In this document: one piece after another, positions 1-9,400 of the stretch
Position numbering within the stretch: the stretch's first letter is position 1
How the letters are laid out: each line of letters opens with the position of its first letter
Assembly (NCBI GenBank): GCA_947453885.1
Contig: CANGIF010000020.1
Location: 1 to 56,205 of the forward strand
DNA from: Flavobacteriaceae bacterium
Lineage (GTDB): Bacteria; Bacteroidota; Bacteroidia; Flavobacteriales; Flavobacteriaceae
Length of the DNA: 56,205 nt
Direction: 5' to 3'
Translations under genes and position numbers: made by a program
The notes under the pieces: generated by a model
Told to the model about the DNA's origin: nothing
Seen by the model: the letters and a program-made list of their open reading frames with translations, nothing else
Database searches by the model: none

Positions 1-41
1 ATTCGCTTAAACGTAGTATTTTTGGCATAGCATTTAAAGAA

Positions 42-81
42 AAACCCCGTTTTTGACTCTTTTTGGGTAATTTCGGGGTTT
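42..81 (-). terminator. Rho-independent terminator
   Basis: An 8-bp stem (aaaccccg at 42-49 with cggggttt at 74-81) has a long 24-nt loop. Read on the minus strand it is followed by a T-rich stretch, so it fits as the terminator of the minus-strand gene ending at 153. The long loop lowers confidence. Confidence 0.5.
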
Positions 82-152
82 GTTTCTTCTAAAATAACAA
101 TTATTTTATTGATATACAAATAATTGAGTAATTATGAATGCGCCTATTTGGT

Positions 153-1028
153 TTATTTCAGTGTAAAACTACTTTTACATACCAATTCGTTTTTGTCATA
201 TACGTTTACATAATAAACTCCTTTTTCAAAGTCTTTTCCTGCTAAATCTTTAATGACTTCAACTGTTTTATTTTCATATTTAACATTAGCATCAAAACTG
301 TATGTTAAAGATTTGTCGTTAAAAGTAGCTATTTTTTTATCGCCTAAAACATTGTTCTTTCCATCAATTACTTGAACATAATACGTTTTATCACCAGATT
401 TCGCGATTGAATTTTCAGCAATTGTAAAACTTATTTTTAAAATATCAGCTCTTCTAGCTTTTTCTGTTTCTATTTGTTTTCCAGAACTTTTTAGTTTAAA
501 AGCTGCTGTTTTTAAATTTAAAACGGATAGTTTAGAACCTTTTTCTACAGTTTTTGACAATTCTTCGTTTTGACCAACTAAAACTTCATTGTATTTTTTT
601 GATTCACCTAAAACAGTAACAGTACTATCTCGTTGAACAGTTAACGTTTGATTTTGTTTTTTCAAATCGTCAACTTGTTTCATCATTTCTTTCATCTTAG
701 TTTGCAACGAAAGGAATTTTTGTTTGTATTGATTGACGTTACCCGTCGATTTTTTAACCTCAACCATTAATTTCACCACTTTATCACGTTCAGCTATAAG
801 TTCGTTAGACATCGATGTGTTTTGTGCTATTGCTTCATCGTAGGTAGTTTTTAAAGCTGCTAGCTCGTCCATAACTTTTCCTTTTTCGTCAGTAACTGTT
901 ACAATTTTTGTTTGGGCAACTTTTGCGTCAGATGAAAGTTTAAAAATATAAGCTAAGCTTGCTATTAAACAAAGTGCTAACACTAAAACTACTGCCTTTA
1001 AATTTGAATTTCTTTTTTGATTTTCCAT
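153..1028 (-). CDS. Membrane-anchored coiled-coil protein of unknown function
   Basis: This 291-residue protein has a short basic N-terminus, one hydrophobic segment at about residues 11-29, and then a long polar, Lys/Glu/Gln-rich stretch (about 30-165) with heptad-like spacing typical of a coiled coil. The last 120 residues look like a compact beta-rich domain. I expect a single-pass inner-membrane protein with its bulk in the periplasm. I do not recognise a named family, and its neighbours do not suggest a role. A minus-strand -7 element TAAATTTG lies at 1054-1061, about 26 bases before the ATG, without a clear -33 TTG. Confidence 0.8.
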   Translation of the reverse strand: MENQKRNSNLKAVVLVLALCLIASLAYIFKLSSDAKVAQTKIVTVTDEKGKVMDELAALKTTYDEAIAQNTSMSNELIAERDKVVKLMVEVKKSTGNVNQYKQKFLSLQTKMKEMMKQVDDLKKQNQTLTVQRDSTVTVLGESKKYNEVLVGQNEELSKTVEKGSKLSVLNLKTAAFKLKSSGKQIETEKARRADILKISFTIAENSIAKSGDKTYYVQVIDGKNNVLGDKKIATFNDKSLTYSFDANVKYENKTVEVIKDLAGKDFEKGVYYVNVYDKNELVCKSSFTLK

Positions 1029-1136
1029 TATTAAAATAATTTATTTTATGACGCAAATTTATATATATTTTTGAATAAATTTTGTTTTAAAAGAATTAAT
1101 TAAATACTTTTTATTCCTAATTTAACTGATTTGCAC

Positions 1137-1144
1137 TAATTTTG
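1137..1144 (+). promoter_or_regulatory. -7 promoter element TAATTTTG
   Basis: TAATTTTG matches the Bacteroidota -7 consensus TAnnTTTG, 17 bases before the arginase-family start codon. No TTG stands at the usual -33 spacing, so only half of the promoter is supported. Confidence 0.45.
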
Positions 1145-1161
1145 ATGCATAGACTTATATT

Positions 1162-2229
1162 ATGGAAAAACTTATTCCTTTTACCCTTTCAGATTTGTAC
1201 AAAATCACCAATCACAGAAGTGGCGAAATTAAATTTGGAGAAAAAATGTTTACACTTCCAAAAGAAGCCAATATTGCTACTTTTATAAAAAATTGCGAAG
1301 CCAAGTATGTGCTTTTTGGAATTCCAGAAGACATAGGTGTTCGTGCAAATTATGGAAGACCTGGTGCGGCTTCCGCATGGGAAAGTGCTATTAAAAGTAT
1401 AGCAAATATCCAACACAATCGATTTTGTAAAGGCAACAACCTACTTATTTTAGGAAAACTAGATGTTGTAGCAGAAATGTCTGAAGTAATTAATTTGGAT
1501 TTTAACAAAACTGAAGATCGAATTAAGTTGAATGAATTAGTTGAAAAAATTGATAAAGAAGTCGTTCACATCGTATCAACTATTGTGAAAGCTGGTAAAA
1601 TTCCAATTGTTATTGGAGGTGGTCATAATAATTCTTATGGAAATATAAAAGGTTCCGCTTTAGGTAAAGGAAAACCTATCAATGCTATAAACTTTGATGC
1701 ACACTCTGATTTTAGAATTTTAGAAGGAAGACACAGTGGCAATGGATTTTCATACGCATACGAACAAGGTTTTTTAAAAAAATACTTCATTTTTGGACTT
1801 CATGAAAACTATACTTCAAAAAATGTTTTAGATATTTTGAAGAAAAAAGAAGATCGCGTTCGTTTTAACACTTATGACGAAATCAACATCCGAAAGCAAA
1901 AAAATTTCCATGAAGAAATGATTATTGCCCATGAATTTATTAAAAACGATAATTATGGCATTGAAATAGATTTAGACGCTATACCTAATATTGCCAGTAG
2001 TGCTATGACATTTAGTGGTTTTTCGGTTGAAGAACTTCGACAGTTTATATCGTTTTTTGGACAAAATCAAAATACAACTTATTTACACATTTGCGAAGGA
2101 GCTCCTGATTTAGGTGAAGAAAAAAACAACCATTTAATAGGTAAATTAATTGGCTATCTAGTAACCGATTTTATGAAAGCAAATGAAAGTGACGACTATA
2201 AAATCAACAAAATGAAAGTGCATTTTTAA
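1162..2229 (+). CDS. Arginase/agmatinase/formimidoylglutamase family ureohydrolase
   Basis: This 355-residue protein belongs to the ureohydrolase superfamily, whose members use two Mn ions to hydrolyse guanidino or formimidoyl groups. All six expected metal ligands are visible: His155 in GGGH, Asp179/His181/Asp183 in DAHSD, and Asp270/Asp272 in DLD. Bacteroidota proteins of this type are usually called formimidoylglutamase (HutG), which splits N-formimidoyl-glutamate to glutamate and formamide in histidine breakdown. There are no hut genes beside it, so the substrate remains open and arginase or agmatinase activity is possible. It appears to be transcribed alone from the element at 1137-1144. 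The family call is firm, the substrate is not. Confidence 0.88.
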   Translation: MEKLIPFTLSDLYKITNHRSGEIKFGEKMFTLPKEANIATFIKNCEAKYVLFGIPEDIGVRANYGRPGAASAWESAIKSIANIQHNRFCKGNNLLILGKLDVVAEMSEVINLDFNKTEDRIKLNELVEKIDKEVVHIVSTIVKAGKIPIVIGGGHNNSYGNIKGSALGKGKPINAINFDAHSDFRILEGRHSGNGFSYAYEQGFLKKYFIFGLHENYTSKNVLDILKKKEDRVRFNTYDEINIRKQKNFHEEMIIAHEFIKNDNYGIEIDLDAIPNIASSAMTFSGFSVEELRQFISFFGQNQNTTYLHICEGAPDLGEEKNNHLIGKLIGYLVTDFMKANESDDYKINKMKVHF

Positions 2230-2311
2230 ACCTAAGCACATATAATATATAAAGTATATCTTTGTTGCCTGTTTAGTACTGTTTACTAAATACTTTAATT
2301 ATTTACAATTT

Positions 2312-3556
2312 ATGTTATTCGAAGATTTATCATTATCCAAAAGTATTCAACGTGCCGTTTTTGAGGAAGGCTATACCAATCCAACTCCAATTCAAGAAAA
2401 AGCAATTCCCATAATTTTAGCTGGCAATGATATTGTTGGTTGCGCTCAAACAGGAACTGGAAAAACCGCAGCTTTTGCAATTCCAATTATTCATCAATTA
2501 CATAGAATTGTTGGATCATCCAAAAAACAAAAAGAAATTAGAACTTTGATTGTTACTCCTACACGAGAACTTGCTGTTCAAATTGGTGAAAGTTTTGATA
2601 CTTACGCAAAATATACAAACTTAAGACAATTAACCATTTTTGGTGGCGTTTCGCAGATTCCTCAAGTAGATCAACTTAAAAAAGGAATTGATATTTTGGT
2701 AGCTACTCCAGGAAGGTTTTTAGATTTGCACAAACAAGGTTTTATAGACCTAGATAGTTTACATCATCTGGTTTTAGACGAAGCCGATCAAATGTTAGAC
2801 ATGGGATTTATTAACGATGTTAAAAAAATAGTAAAATTAACTCCAAATAATAGACAAACGTTATTGTTTTCTGCAACTATGCCAATGGCAATTCGAGAAT
2901 TAGCCGATACCTTTTTAAATAAACCTGAGTATGTTTCTGTAACTCCAGTTTCTTCAACAGCCGAAACAGTTGAGCAAAGATTGTATAATGTTGATAAAGG
3001 TGATAAACGCAAATTATTATATCATTTAATTAGAAATGAAAACATATCGGATGTTTTGGTTTTTTCTAGAACAAAACATGGTGCTGATAACGTGGTGAAA
3101 GCTCTTCGAAAACAAGGCGTTGCAGCCGAAGCGATACACGGTGACAAATCTCAAAATGCTAGGCAAAGAGTTTTAGACAGTTTTAAAAACAAAGAAGTTG
3201 GAGTTTTGGTGGCAACTGATATTGCTGCAAGAGGTATTGACATTGACCAACTTCCTTATGTAATCAATTTTGATTTACCTAATATTCCAGAAACATACGT
3301 CCACAGAATTGGAAGAACAGGACGAGCAGGTAATGGTGGCATTGCTATTTCATTTTGTAGTAAAGACGAAGAATCGTATTGGAAAGACATACAAAAATTG
3401 ATAAAAGTAAATGTAAAAACCATAAACGAACACCCCTTTCCTTGGAAAAATGAAATTCCAAATCCAGATGCAAAACCGGATTTAAGGAATAAAAACAAAG
3501 AAACAAATTCTAGGAAATCTGAAGCTTCCAAAAAGAATAAAAAACGTTGGTATTAA
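2312..3556 (+). CDS. rhlE: DEAD-box ATP-dependent RNA helicase, RhlE type
   Basis: This 414-residue protein has the complete DEAD-box set: a Q motif near residues 20-32, motif I AQTGTGKT (45-52), PTRELA (83-88), TPGR (132-135), DEAD (156-159), SAT (187-189), a motif V region ATDIAARGID (301-310) and HRIGRTGRAG (331-340). A basic Lys/Arg/Asn-rich tail (about 385-414) probably binds RNA. It unwinds short RNA duplexes in the cytoplasm, in ribosome assembly or mRNA turnover. RhlE is the best subgroup match by length and tail, but other DEAD-box groups cannot be excluded. A -7-like TATCTTTG lies at 2257-2264. The gene ends just before a bidirectional terminator and faces the metal-efflux operon. 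Confidence 0.92.
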   Translation: MLFEDLSLSKSIQRAVFEEGYTNPTPIQEKAIPIILAGNDIVGCAQTGTGKTAAFAIPIIHQLHRIVGSSKKQKEIRTLIVTPTRELAVQIGESFDTYAKYTNLRQLTIFGGVSQIPQVDQLKKGIDILVATPGRFLDLHKQGFIDLDSLHHLVLDEADQMLDMGFINDVKKIVKLTPNNRQTLLFSATMPMAIRELADTFLNKPEYVSVTPVSSTAETVEQRLYNVDKGDKRKLLYHLIRNENISDVLVFSRTKHGADNVVKALRKQGVAAEAIHGDKSQNARQRVLDSFKNKEVGVLVATDIAARGIDIDQLPYVINFDLPNIPETYVHRIGRTGRAGNGGIAISFCSKDEESYWKDIQKLIKVNVKTINEHPFPWKNEIPNPDAKPDLRNKNKETNSRKSEASKKNKKRWY

Positions 3557-3564
3557 AAAAAAAA

Positions 3565-3598
3565 CAGCACCCTAATTAAAAAAGTGCTGATTTTTTTT
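3565..3598. terminator. Bidirectional terminator between convergent genes
   Basis: The stem cagcac (3565-3570) / gtgctg (3584-3589) is followed on the plus strand by eight T, and on the minus strand by about ten T (the plus-strand A-run at 3555-3564). It can therefore end both the helicase gene and the convergent minus-strand operon. Confidence 0.8.
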
Positions 3599-3606
3599 CC
3601 TTTTTT

Positions 3607-4107
3607 TTAGTCCTTGTCTCTAGTTTTTTCAACGTCATTAGCTTTATATTCAATATTTTGCAATTGATTTGATCTAATTTCTGTATGTCGAATTTCACCA
3701 CCAGTTGTACCTGTTAAGGCACCTAAAACAATACCACACGTTGCTAAAAATAATGCTAGATAGGCTACTATATTTTGATTTTTGTGGTCTTTGTTATTAA
3801 ATACAATACCAACAATAGAAATAGTTCCTAACACATACAATAGTAAAGCTAACTTTTCTGCCATTTCTTCGTGTTCATGAATAATATGCTTTCCAATTGA
3901 AGGCATATTTTCAACCATTTCTTCAGCTCCATCACCTGTGGCCATGCTTACTGCACTAAAAATTGCTGCAACAATAAATACAGAATAAGCAGTATTCATT
4001 ATAATTTTATTTTTTCTAAAAACTCCTGCGGCAAGTATGCCAAAACCTAAAATTGTAGCAATAATTGGAAAATGATTAACTACTAAATGTAAATGTGCTT
4101 CGTTCAT
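3607..4107 (-). CDS. Small polytopic membrane protein (DUF2231-like)
   Basis: This 166-residue protein has four hydrophobic segments (about 10-30, 36-56, 83-103 and 112-133) and a polar C-terminal tail. The histidine-containing start (HLHLVVNHFP) and the overall layout resemble DUF2231-type membrane proteins; this is by look, not by a search. It is the last gene of the metal-efflux operon, 37 bases after the VIT1-like gene, which suggests a role in metal or redox homeostasis at the inner membrane. The His and Glu residues in the loop between segments two and three (IGKHIIHEHEEMAE) could bind metal, but that is speculation. Confidence 0.75.
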   Translation of the reverse strand: MNEAHLHLVVNHFPIIATILGFGILAAGVFRKNKIIMNTAYSVFIVAAIFSAVSMATGDGAEEMVENMPSIGKHIIHEHEEMAEKLALLLYVLGTISIVGIVFNNKDHKNQNIVAYLALFLATCGIVLGALTGTTGGEIRHTEIRSNQLQNIEYKANDVEKTRDKD

Positions 4108-4144
4108 GATGTTTAACTATTACTATTTATAAAATTATTAAAAT

Positions 4145-5263
4145 TTATCCTGCTAAAGATACGCCAATTAATGTTCCAATTCCAAAAGTAACGGCAGCTG
4201 CTGCTAATCCAAAAAAAACTTGTCTAATTCCAGAATACAAAATACTCTTTCCTGTAAACAATGTAATGGACGCTCCAATAGCAAAAAGTCCGATTACACT
4301 ACTTCCTATACTTAAATAAATAGCTTGCTTTCCACTTAAAAACATAAACGGATAAAGTGGAATAATTGCTCCTATTGCAAAAAGTAAAAAAGAAGCAATT
4401 GCAGCTTCCCATGCTGAACCACCAAGTTCCTCTTTATCAATTCCTAATTCTTCTGTAATTATTGCATCAATAGCAGTTTGAGGGTTTTTAAATGCTTTAT
4501 CGGCAAGTTTTTGGGCATCAATTAAAGTCATTCCTTTTGCTTGATATAACAAAACAAGTTCCTTTTTTTCTTCTTCAGGAGAAGCTTCTAATTCTTCTGT
4601 TTCTAATTCAATTTGCCTTAAATTCAATTCTCTAGAACTTTGTACTGATAGCCACTCCCCTAACGCCATAGAAATTGCACCTGCTAAAAGACCTGCTATA
4701 CCAGTTAATAAAATGGTATTATTAGAAACAGCAGCGCCTGCAACCCCCATTACTAAACTCATATTAGAAACCAATCCATCATTAGATCCTAAAACGGCTG
4801 CTCTAAGTGCATTTCCACCAACAGATTTATGCCTACTTTCAAATTTTGACAAAAAACCTCCTGAAATATTTAAGGCTTTATTGTTGTTAACCGCTTCAAT
4901 TATATTCAAATGATTGTGCTCAAAACCGGATACCTTTTCCTTCTTATCACTTTTAGCTTTAATAGTATTTTGCGCTAATTGTCTTTCAACGCTTGATAAA
5001 CTGCTAATAATTGAACTGTAACCAAATATTTTTCCAAGTATTAATTGCAGTTTAGCCCTGGTTGAGGGTTGTGGTAATTTATAGTTTGGAGAACTAATTT
5101 GAAGCTTTTCAAGCATGTGATTAGCATGTCTGTTTTCAATTTCTGCTAAGCTATTTAATACTAAAATCAAATTTTCATCTGTTTGTAAATTTGCAATACT
5201 TTTATAGAGAAAAGCTGTATCTACTTCTGTTTGTAATTGATTTTTTAATTTTAAAACATCCAT
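4145..5263 (-). CDS. Ferritin-like/VIT1 fusion, membrane-bound iron exporter (MbfA-like)
   Basis: This 372-residue protein has two parts. Residues 1-60 look like a rubrerythrin/ferritin-like helical segment, with Glu13 and an E43-x-x-H46 motif as candidate iron ligands. Residues about 150-372 are a VIT1/CCC1 domain with the characteristic GSNDGLVSNMSLVMGVAGA stretch and several membrane segments. The same architecture is known from MbfA of alpha-proteobacteria, which exports iron under peroxide or acid stress. The ferritin-like part here is short and may lack some carboxylate ligands. It lies 8 bases downstream of the RND adaptor gene, so it is co-transcribed with a heavy-metal pump. Iron or manganese is the likely substrate. 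Confidence 0.88.
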   Translation of the reverse strand: MDVLKLKNQLQTEVDTAFLYKSIANLQTDENLILVLNSLAEIENRHANHMLEKLQISSPNYKLPQPSTRAKLQLILGKIFGYSSIISSLSSVERQLAQNTIKAKSDKKEKVSGFEHNHLNIIEAVNNNKALNISGGFLSKFESRHKSVGGNALRAAVLGSNDGLVSNMSLVMGVAGAAVSNNTILLTGIAGLLAGAISMALGEWLSVQSSRELNLRQIELETEELEASPEEEKKELVLLYQAKGMTLIDAQKLADKAFKNPQTAIDAIITEELGIDKEELGGSAWEAAIASFLLFAIGAIIPLYPFMFLSGKQAIYLSIGSSVIGLFAIGASITLFTGKSILYSGIRQVFFGLAAAAVTFGIGTLIGVSLAG

Positions 5264-5271
5264 AATTTAAG

Positions 5272-6393
5272 TTAGTTTGTCATTTCAAAAGTACCTTTTG
5301 ACAAAATTTTTGAATTTTGATTAATCGTATTAGAGGGTATTATTTCAACCCATTTTTCGTTTTTAATTCCAATAGAAACTGTAGTTTTTTTAAAAAAATA
5401 ATTGTTCCCAACTGTATTATCCAATAAAAGTACGAAATTTTTATTGTTTTCAACAATCAAAGCTTCTAATGGTATAGCTAAACTTTTTTTAGATGCAACA
5501 AGTATATCTGCTTCAACAAACATACCTGCTAATAATTCTTGTTTAGTATTACTATCTAAATGTCCATGAACATTAACTGTTCTATCATTACCTTCAATCG
5601 TTTTTCCAACTAGATGTACATTAGCTCCAAATGTTTCTTTTGATGCTTCTGGAACTTTAAATTGAATAACTTGGTTTTCTTTTATTTTTAATATATCTTT
5701 TTCAAAAACAGACAATTCAACGTGTAAATCCGAATTATTAATAATTTCTAGAATAATGTTTGAAGGTGCCATAAACATACCAACATTGGCATTCATAACT
5801 GAAACTGTACCTGAAATTGGAGCATAAAGTGTAATTGTGGATGTTAATTTCCCTTTTTCAACTTGAACAGGATTAATATTTAGCAGAACAAGTTTTTCAC
5901 GTAAACTTGCATACATCGCATTGGCTCTCCTATAATCGCTTTCAGCTTTTAAGAAGTTTTTTTGCGACGAAATCTCTTCTTTAAACAATGTTTTTTGACG
6001 TTCGTACTCAGATTTTAAATAATTTATTTGTTCAGCAACTTCTAAATAGTCTTTCTGTATATCTATGAAATCCGAATTCTCTAATGTTAAAAGTGCTTGC
6101 CCTTTTTTTACATTATCCCCTATTAAAAGTGTTGTTGTTTTTACATAACCGCCCATAAAAGTAGCGACTTTAGCACGATTTAAGGGCGGTACATCAATTC
6201 TACCTGTGGCTTTAACTGCAATATTAAATGATTGACTTGATGGATTTGAAATTTCCATGGCTGAAGATTCAAATTGTGATTTTGTAACTTCAATTAGGTC
6301 TTGATTTGTGGATGCTATAGGTTCCTTTTTTTCGTTTTTACAAGAAAAAAATACTATTGAAACGAGAACTAAAATATAATTATATTTTTTCAT
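5272..6393 (-). CDS. RND efflux periplasmic adaptor lipoprotein (HlyD/CusB family)
   Basis: This 373-residue adaptor has a lipoprotein signal peptide with the lipobox FFSC (Cys18), so it should be anchored by lipid in the periplasm. A barrel-sandwich/lipoyl half begins near residue 60, an alpha-helical hairpin follows (about 110-175), then the second lipoyl half with TLYAPISGTVS, and a beta-barrel domain to the C-terminus. It bridges the RND pump and the outer-membrane channel. It lies 53 bases after the fused pump gene, which supports assembly with that pump. CusB/CzcB is the closest functional class; no Met-rich copper-binding N-terminus is seen. Confidence 0.92.
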   Translation of the reverse strand: MKKYNYILVLVSIVFFSCKNEKKEPIASTNQDLIEVTKSQFESSAMEISNPSSQSFNIAVKATGRIDVPPLNRAKVATFMGGYVKTTTLLIGDNVKKGQALLTLENSDFIDIQKDYLEVAEQINYLKSEYERQKTLFKEEISSQKNFLKAESDYRRANAMYASLREKLVLLNINPVQVEKGKLTSTITLYAPISGTVSVMNANVGMFMAPSNIILEIINNSDLHVELSVFEKDILKIKENQVIQFKVPEASKETFGANVHLVGKTIEGNDRTVNVHGHLDSNTKQELLAGMFVEADILVASKKSLAIPLEALIVENNKNFVLLLDNTVGNNYFFKKTTVSIGIKNEKWVEIIPSNTINQNSKILSKGTFEMTN

Positions 6394-6446
6394 GTTGAGT
6401 ATAATAAAATTTACAATAGTTACTTTTAACTATTATTTATGGTGTT

Positions 6447-9400
6447 TTAGTAATTGATGTATTGAATTTCCAATTGAATTCTATTGTATTGATTGACAGC
6501 TTCTAAATAATCAACTTGAATAGTAGTTGCGTTTTCCAAACTTTGAATGTATTGAAAAAAATCTATTTCTCCTTGTTTATAACTTCTGTTACCAACTTTA
6601 ATGATTTCAGCTGACAATTTTTTTCCAAATGTTTCATAATAGTTTATGGACTCTTGGTATTTTAAAAGTTCTGCTTTTTTTTGAGCAATAAATTGGATTA
6701 TTTTTTGCTTTTCGTTTTCATTTTGTTGCTCCCAACTTTGTAATTCAAATTGAGCTGCTTTTTGTTTAGCAGCAATACCCGAATATAAAATAGGAAAAGA
6801 CATTCCTATTTGAAATCCATAAAGTGCTTGGGAAATGCCATTGTTTTTTCCTTGAAAGTACTCAAAACTAAGATCCGGTAACCAATTTTGTTTTTGAATT
6901 GAAAGCTGGTTTTTATATGTTTTTCCCAAACTTTGTAAGTAAGTATCATAAAAAGATTGACTAATTTCTGATGATACTTTTGGTAAAGGTTCAATTTTAT
7001 TGGAAAGAATTACAATTTTGTCGTTTGCTTGCACATAGCTTTGTAATGTTTCATAATGCGCATTTTTGTCATTTTGAATTTGAGCCAACGAAGTTCTAAC
7101 TTTTTTAAATTTGGCTTGTGCTGTAATTTTTTCTAGGTAATTAGTTTCGCCAAGTTCAAATTTTCTGTCGCTTGCTTTTGAAAAATTTTCATATAAACTG
7201 TCTAAATATTGGTATAATTTTTCCTCGTTTTGCAAATAGAGTATTTGATAATATAATTTTGAAACTTCAAAGGTTATTTTATTTTTTTTGAGCGCATAAA
7301 TTGCTTTTTCTTTTTCTAATTCAGCTGTATTTAATCTTTTTTGAGCACCATAAACAGTAGGGAAATTAATTTTTTGTTGAATTCCAAAAACTTTTAATGG
7401 TTCGTTATTTACTGCTAAATTATTTTGATCGTAACTATAAAAAATGTTTGTTTTGTCAAATGAATAGGCTGATTTTAGTAAAGCTTGTGATTTTTCAACC
7501 TGGAAAGCAGCCGCTTTTATTCCTTTATTATTTTCCAATGTCTTAGCAACAAGTTGGTCTAAATCATTTGGGGTCGATTGTGCAAAATTCCAAGTTGTTA
7601 GTAGTAATAGCAAGATTGTAAATGTATTACTTTTATGAATTTTAAATTTTGCTTTTTTGAATTCTTTTTTGTCAAAAACTTTATATAAAATTGGCAAAAC
7701 AATCATTGTCAATAAAGTAGCTGTAAACAATCCTCCAATTACAACTGTTGCTAAAGGTCGTTGTACCTCTGCTCCTGCTGAAGCTGAAATTGCCATTGGT
7801 AAAAAACCCAATGCTGCCGCAGCTGCAGTTAACAAAACAGGTCGTAATCGATCTGTAGTGCCTTTCAAAATTAATTCATCCATATCTTTAATTCCTTGGT
7901 GTTTCAATTCTTTAAAATGTTCAATCAATACTATTCCGTTTAATACCGCTATACCAAACAATGCAATAAAGCCAACTCCAGCAGAAATACTAAATGGCAA
8001 ATCTCTAATCCAAAGTAATAAAACGCCTCCAACTGCAGATAAAGGTATGGCAGAATAAACCATTAATGCTTCTTTTACTGAACCAAAAGCAAAATATAAA
8101 AGTATAAAAATTAAAAATAAAGCTATTGGTACTGCTATAGCTAATCTGGCTTTGGCACTTTGTAAGTTTTCGAATTGGCCACCGTATTTTACATAGTATC
8201 CTGCAGGTAGTTTGATTTTACTATCCACAATTTTTTGAATATCAGTAACTACACTTTGTAAATCTCTATTTCTAACGTTAATTCCAACTACAATTCGACG
8301 GTTGGTGTTGTCTCTAGAAATTTTTGCTGGCCCTTCAGTATAAAATATAGTTGCTAATTCGCTCAATGGAATCTGTTCACCATTTGCAACAGATACATAT
8401 AAATTTTTTAAATCATCAAGGTCTTTTCTATTTGATTTATCTAAACGAATTACTAAATCGAAACGTTTTTCACCTTCAAAAACGGTCCCTACTTTTCTAC
8501 CTGCAAATCCTAATGCAATTCTATCATTCAAATCGGCAATATTTACACCATATCGAGCTATTTTTGCTCTGTCGTATTTTACAGCCATTTGAGGTAATCC
8601 TTTTGTTTTTTCAATTATAACATCTGATGCTCCTGGTACTTTTTCAATGGCACTTTTTATTTCATGCGCTTTTTGTGCTAAAATATTCAAATCTTCACCA
8701 AATACTTTTATAGCTACATCTGATCGTGTTCCTGAAATTAATTCGTTAAAACGCATCTCAATTGGTTGTGTGAATTCAATGTCCATATTCGGGATTTCGT
8801 GTTCAATTGCTATTTTTATTTTGTCAGCAAGTTCGTCTTTACTGGAAGCAGAAACCCATTCACTTTTAGGTTTTAATTTTACAATAATATCGCTTTCTTC
8901 CATACTCATGGGATCAGTTGGAACTTCTGCAGCACCAATTCTACTAACAACTTGTTTTACTTCCGGAAAATGCTTCAATATTATTTTTTCAATTTTAGTA
9001 GTTGTTTGAATTGTTTTTGAAAGTGAAGTTCCTGTTTTTAAAACCGGTTGAATAACAAAGTCGCCTTCATCTAAAGTAGGAATAAATTCACCACCCATTG
9101 TTGAAAATAAAATTATTGTAAAAACTAACAAACTCACTGCTCCATACAAAACTTTTTTGGTGTTGGCCAACGCCCAAGTAATTACAGGAAGATATTTTTT
9201 ATGCATGAATTGAATTAACCTATTGGAATACGAATTCAAATTTTCTGCTTTTGGTTTTAAAAAAAGTGAAGCTACTACTGGCACATACGTAAAGCAAAAT
9301 AACATAGCACCCACCAAAGCAAAACTAAAAGTCATTGCCATTGGTTTGAACATTTTGCCTTCAACACCTGACAAGGAAAGAATTGGAATAAATACGATTA

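Noticed and set aside
17..35. Promoter or sigma-54 site near the left edge (TATTTTTGGCATAG)
   Set aside because: The TATTTTTG match points to no plus-strand gene nearby, and the sigma-54 -12 GC element is missing.
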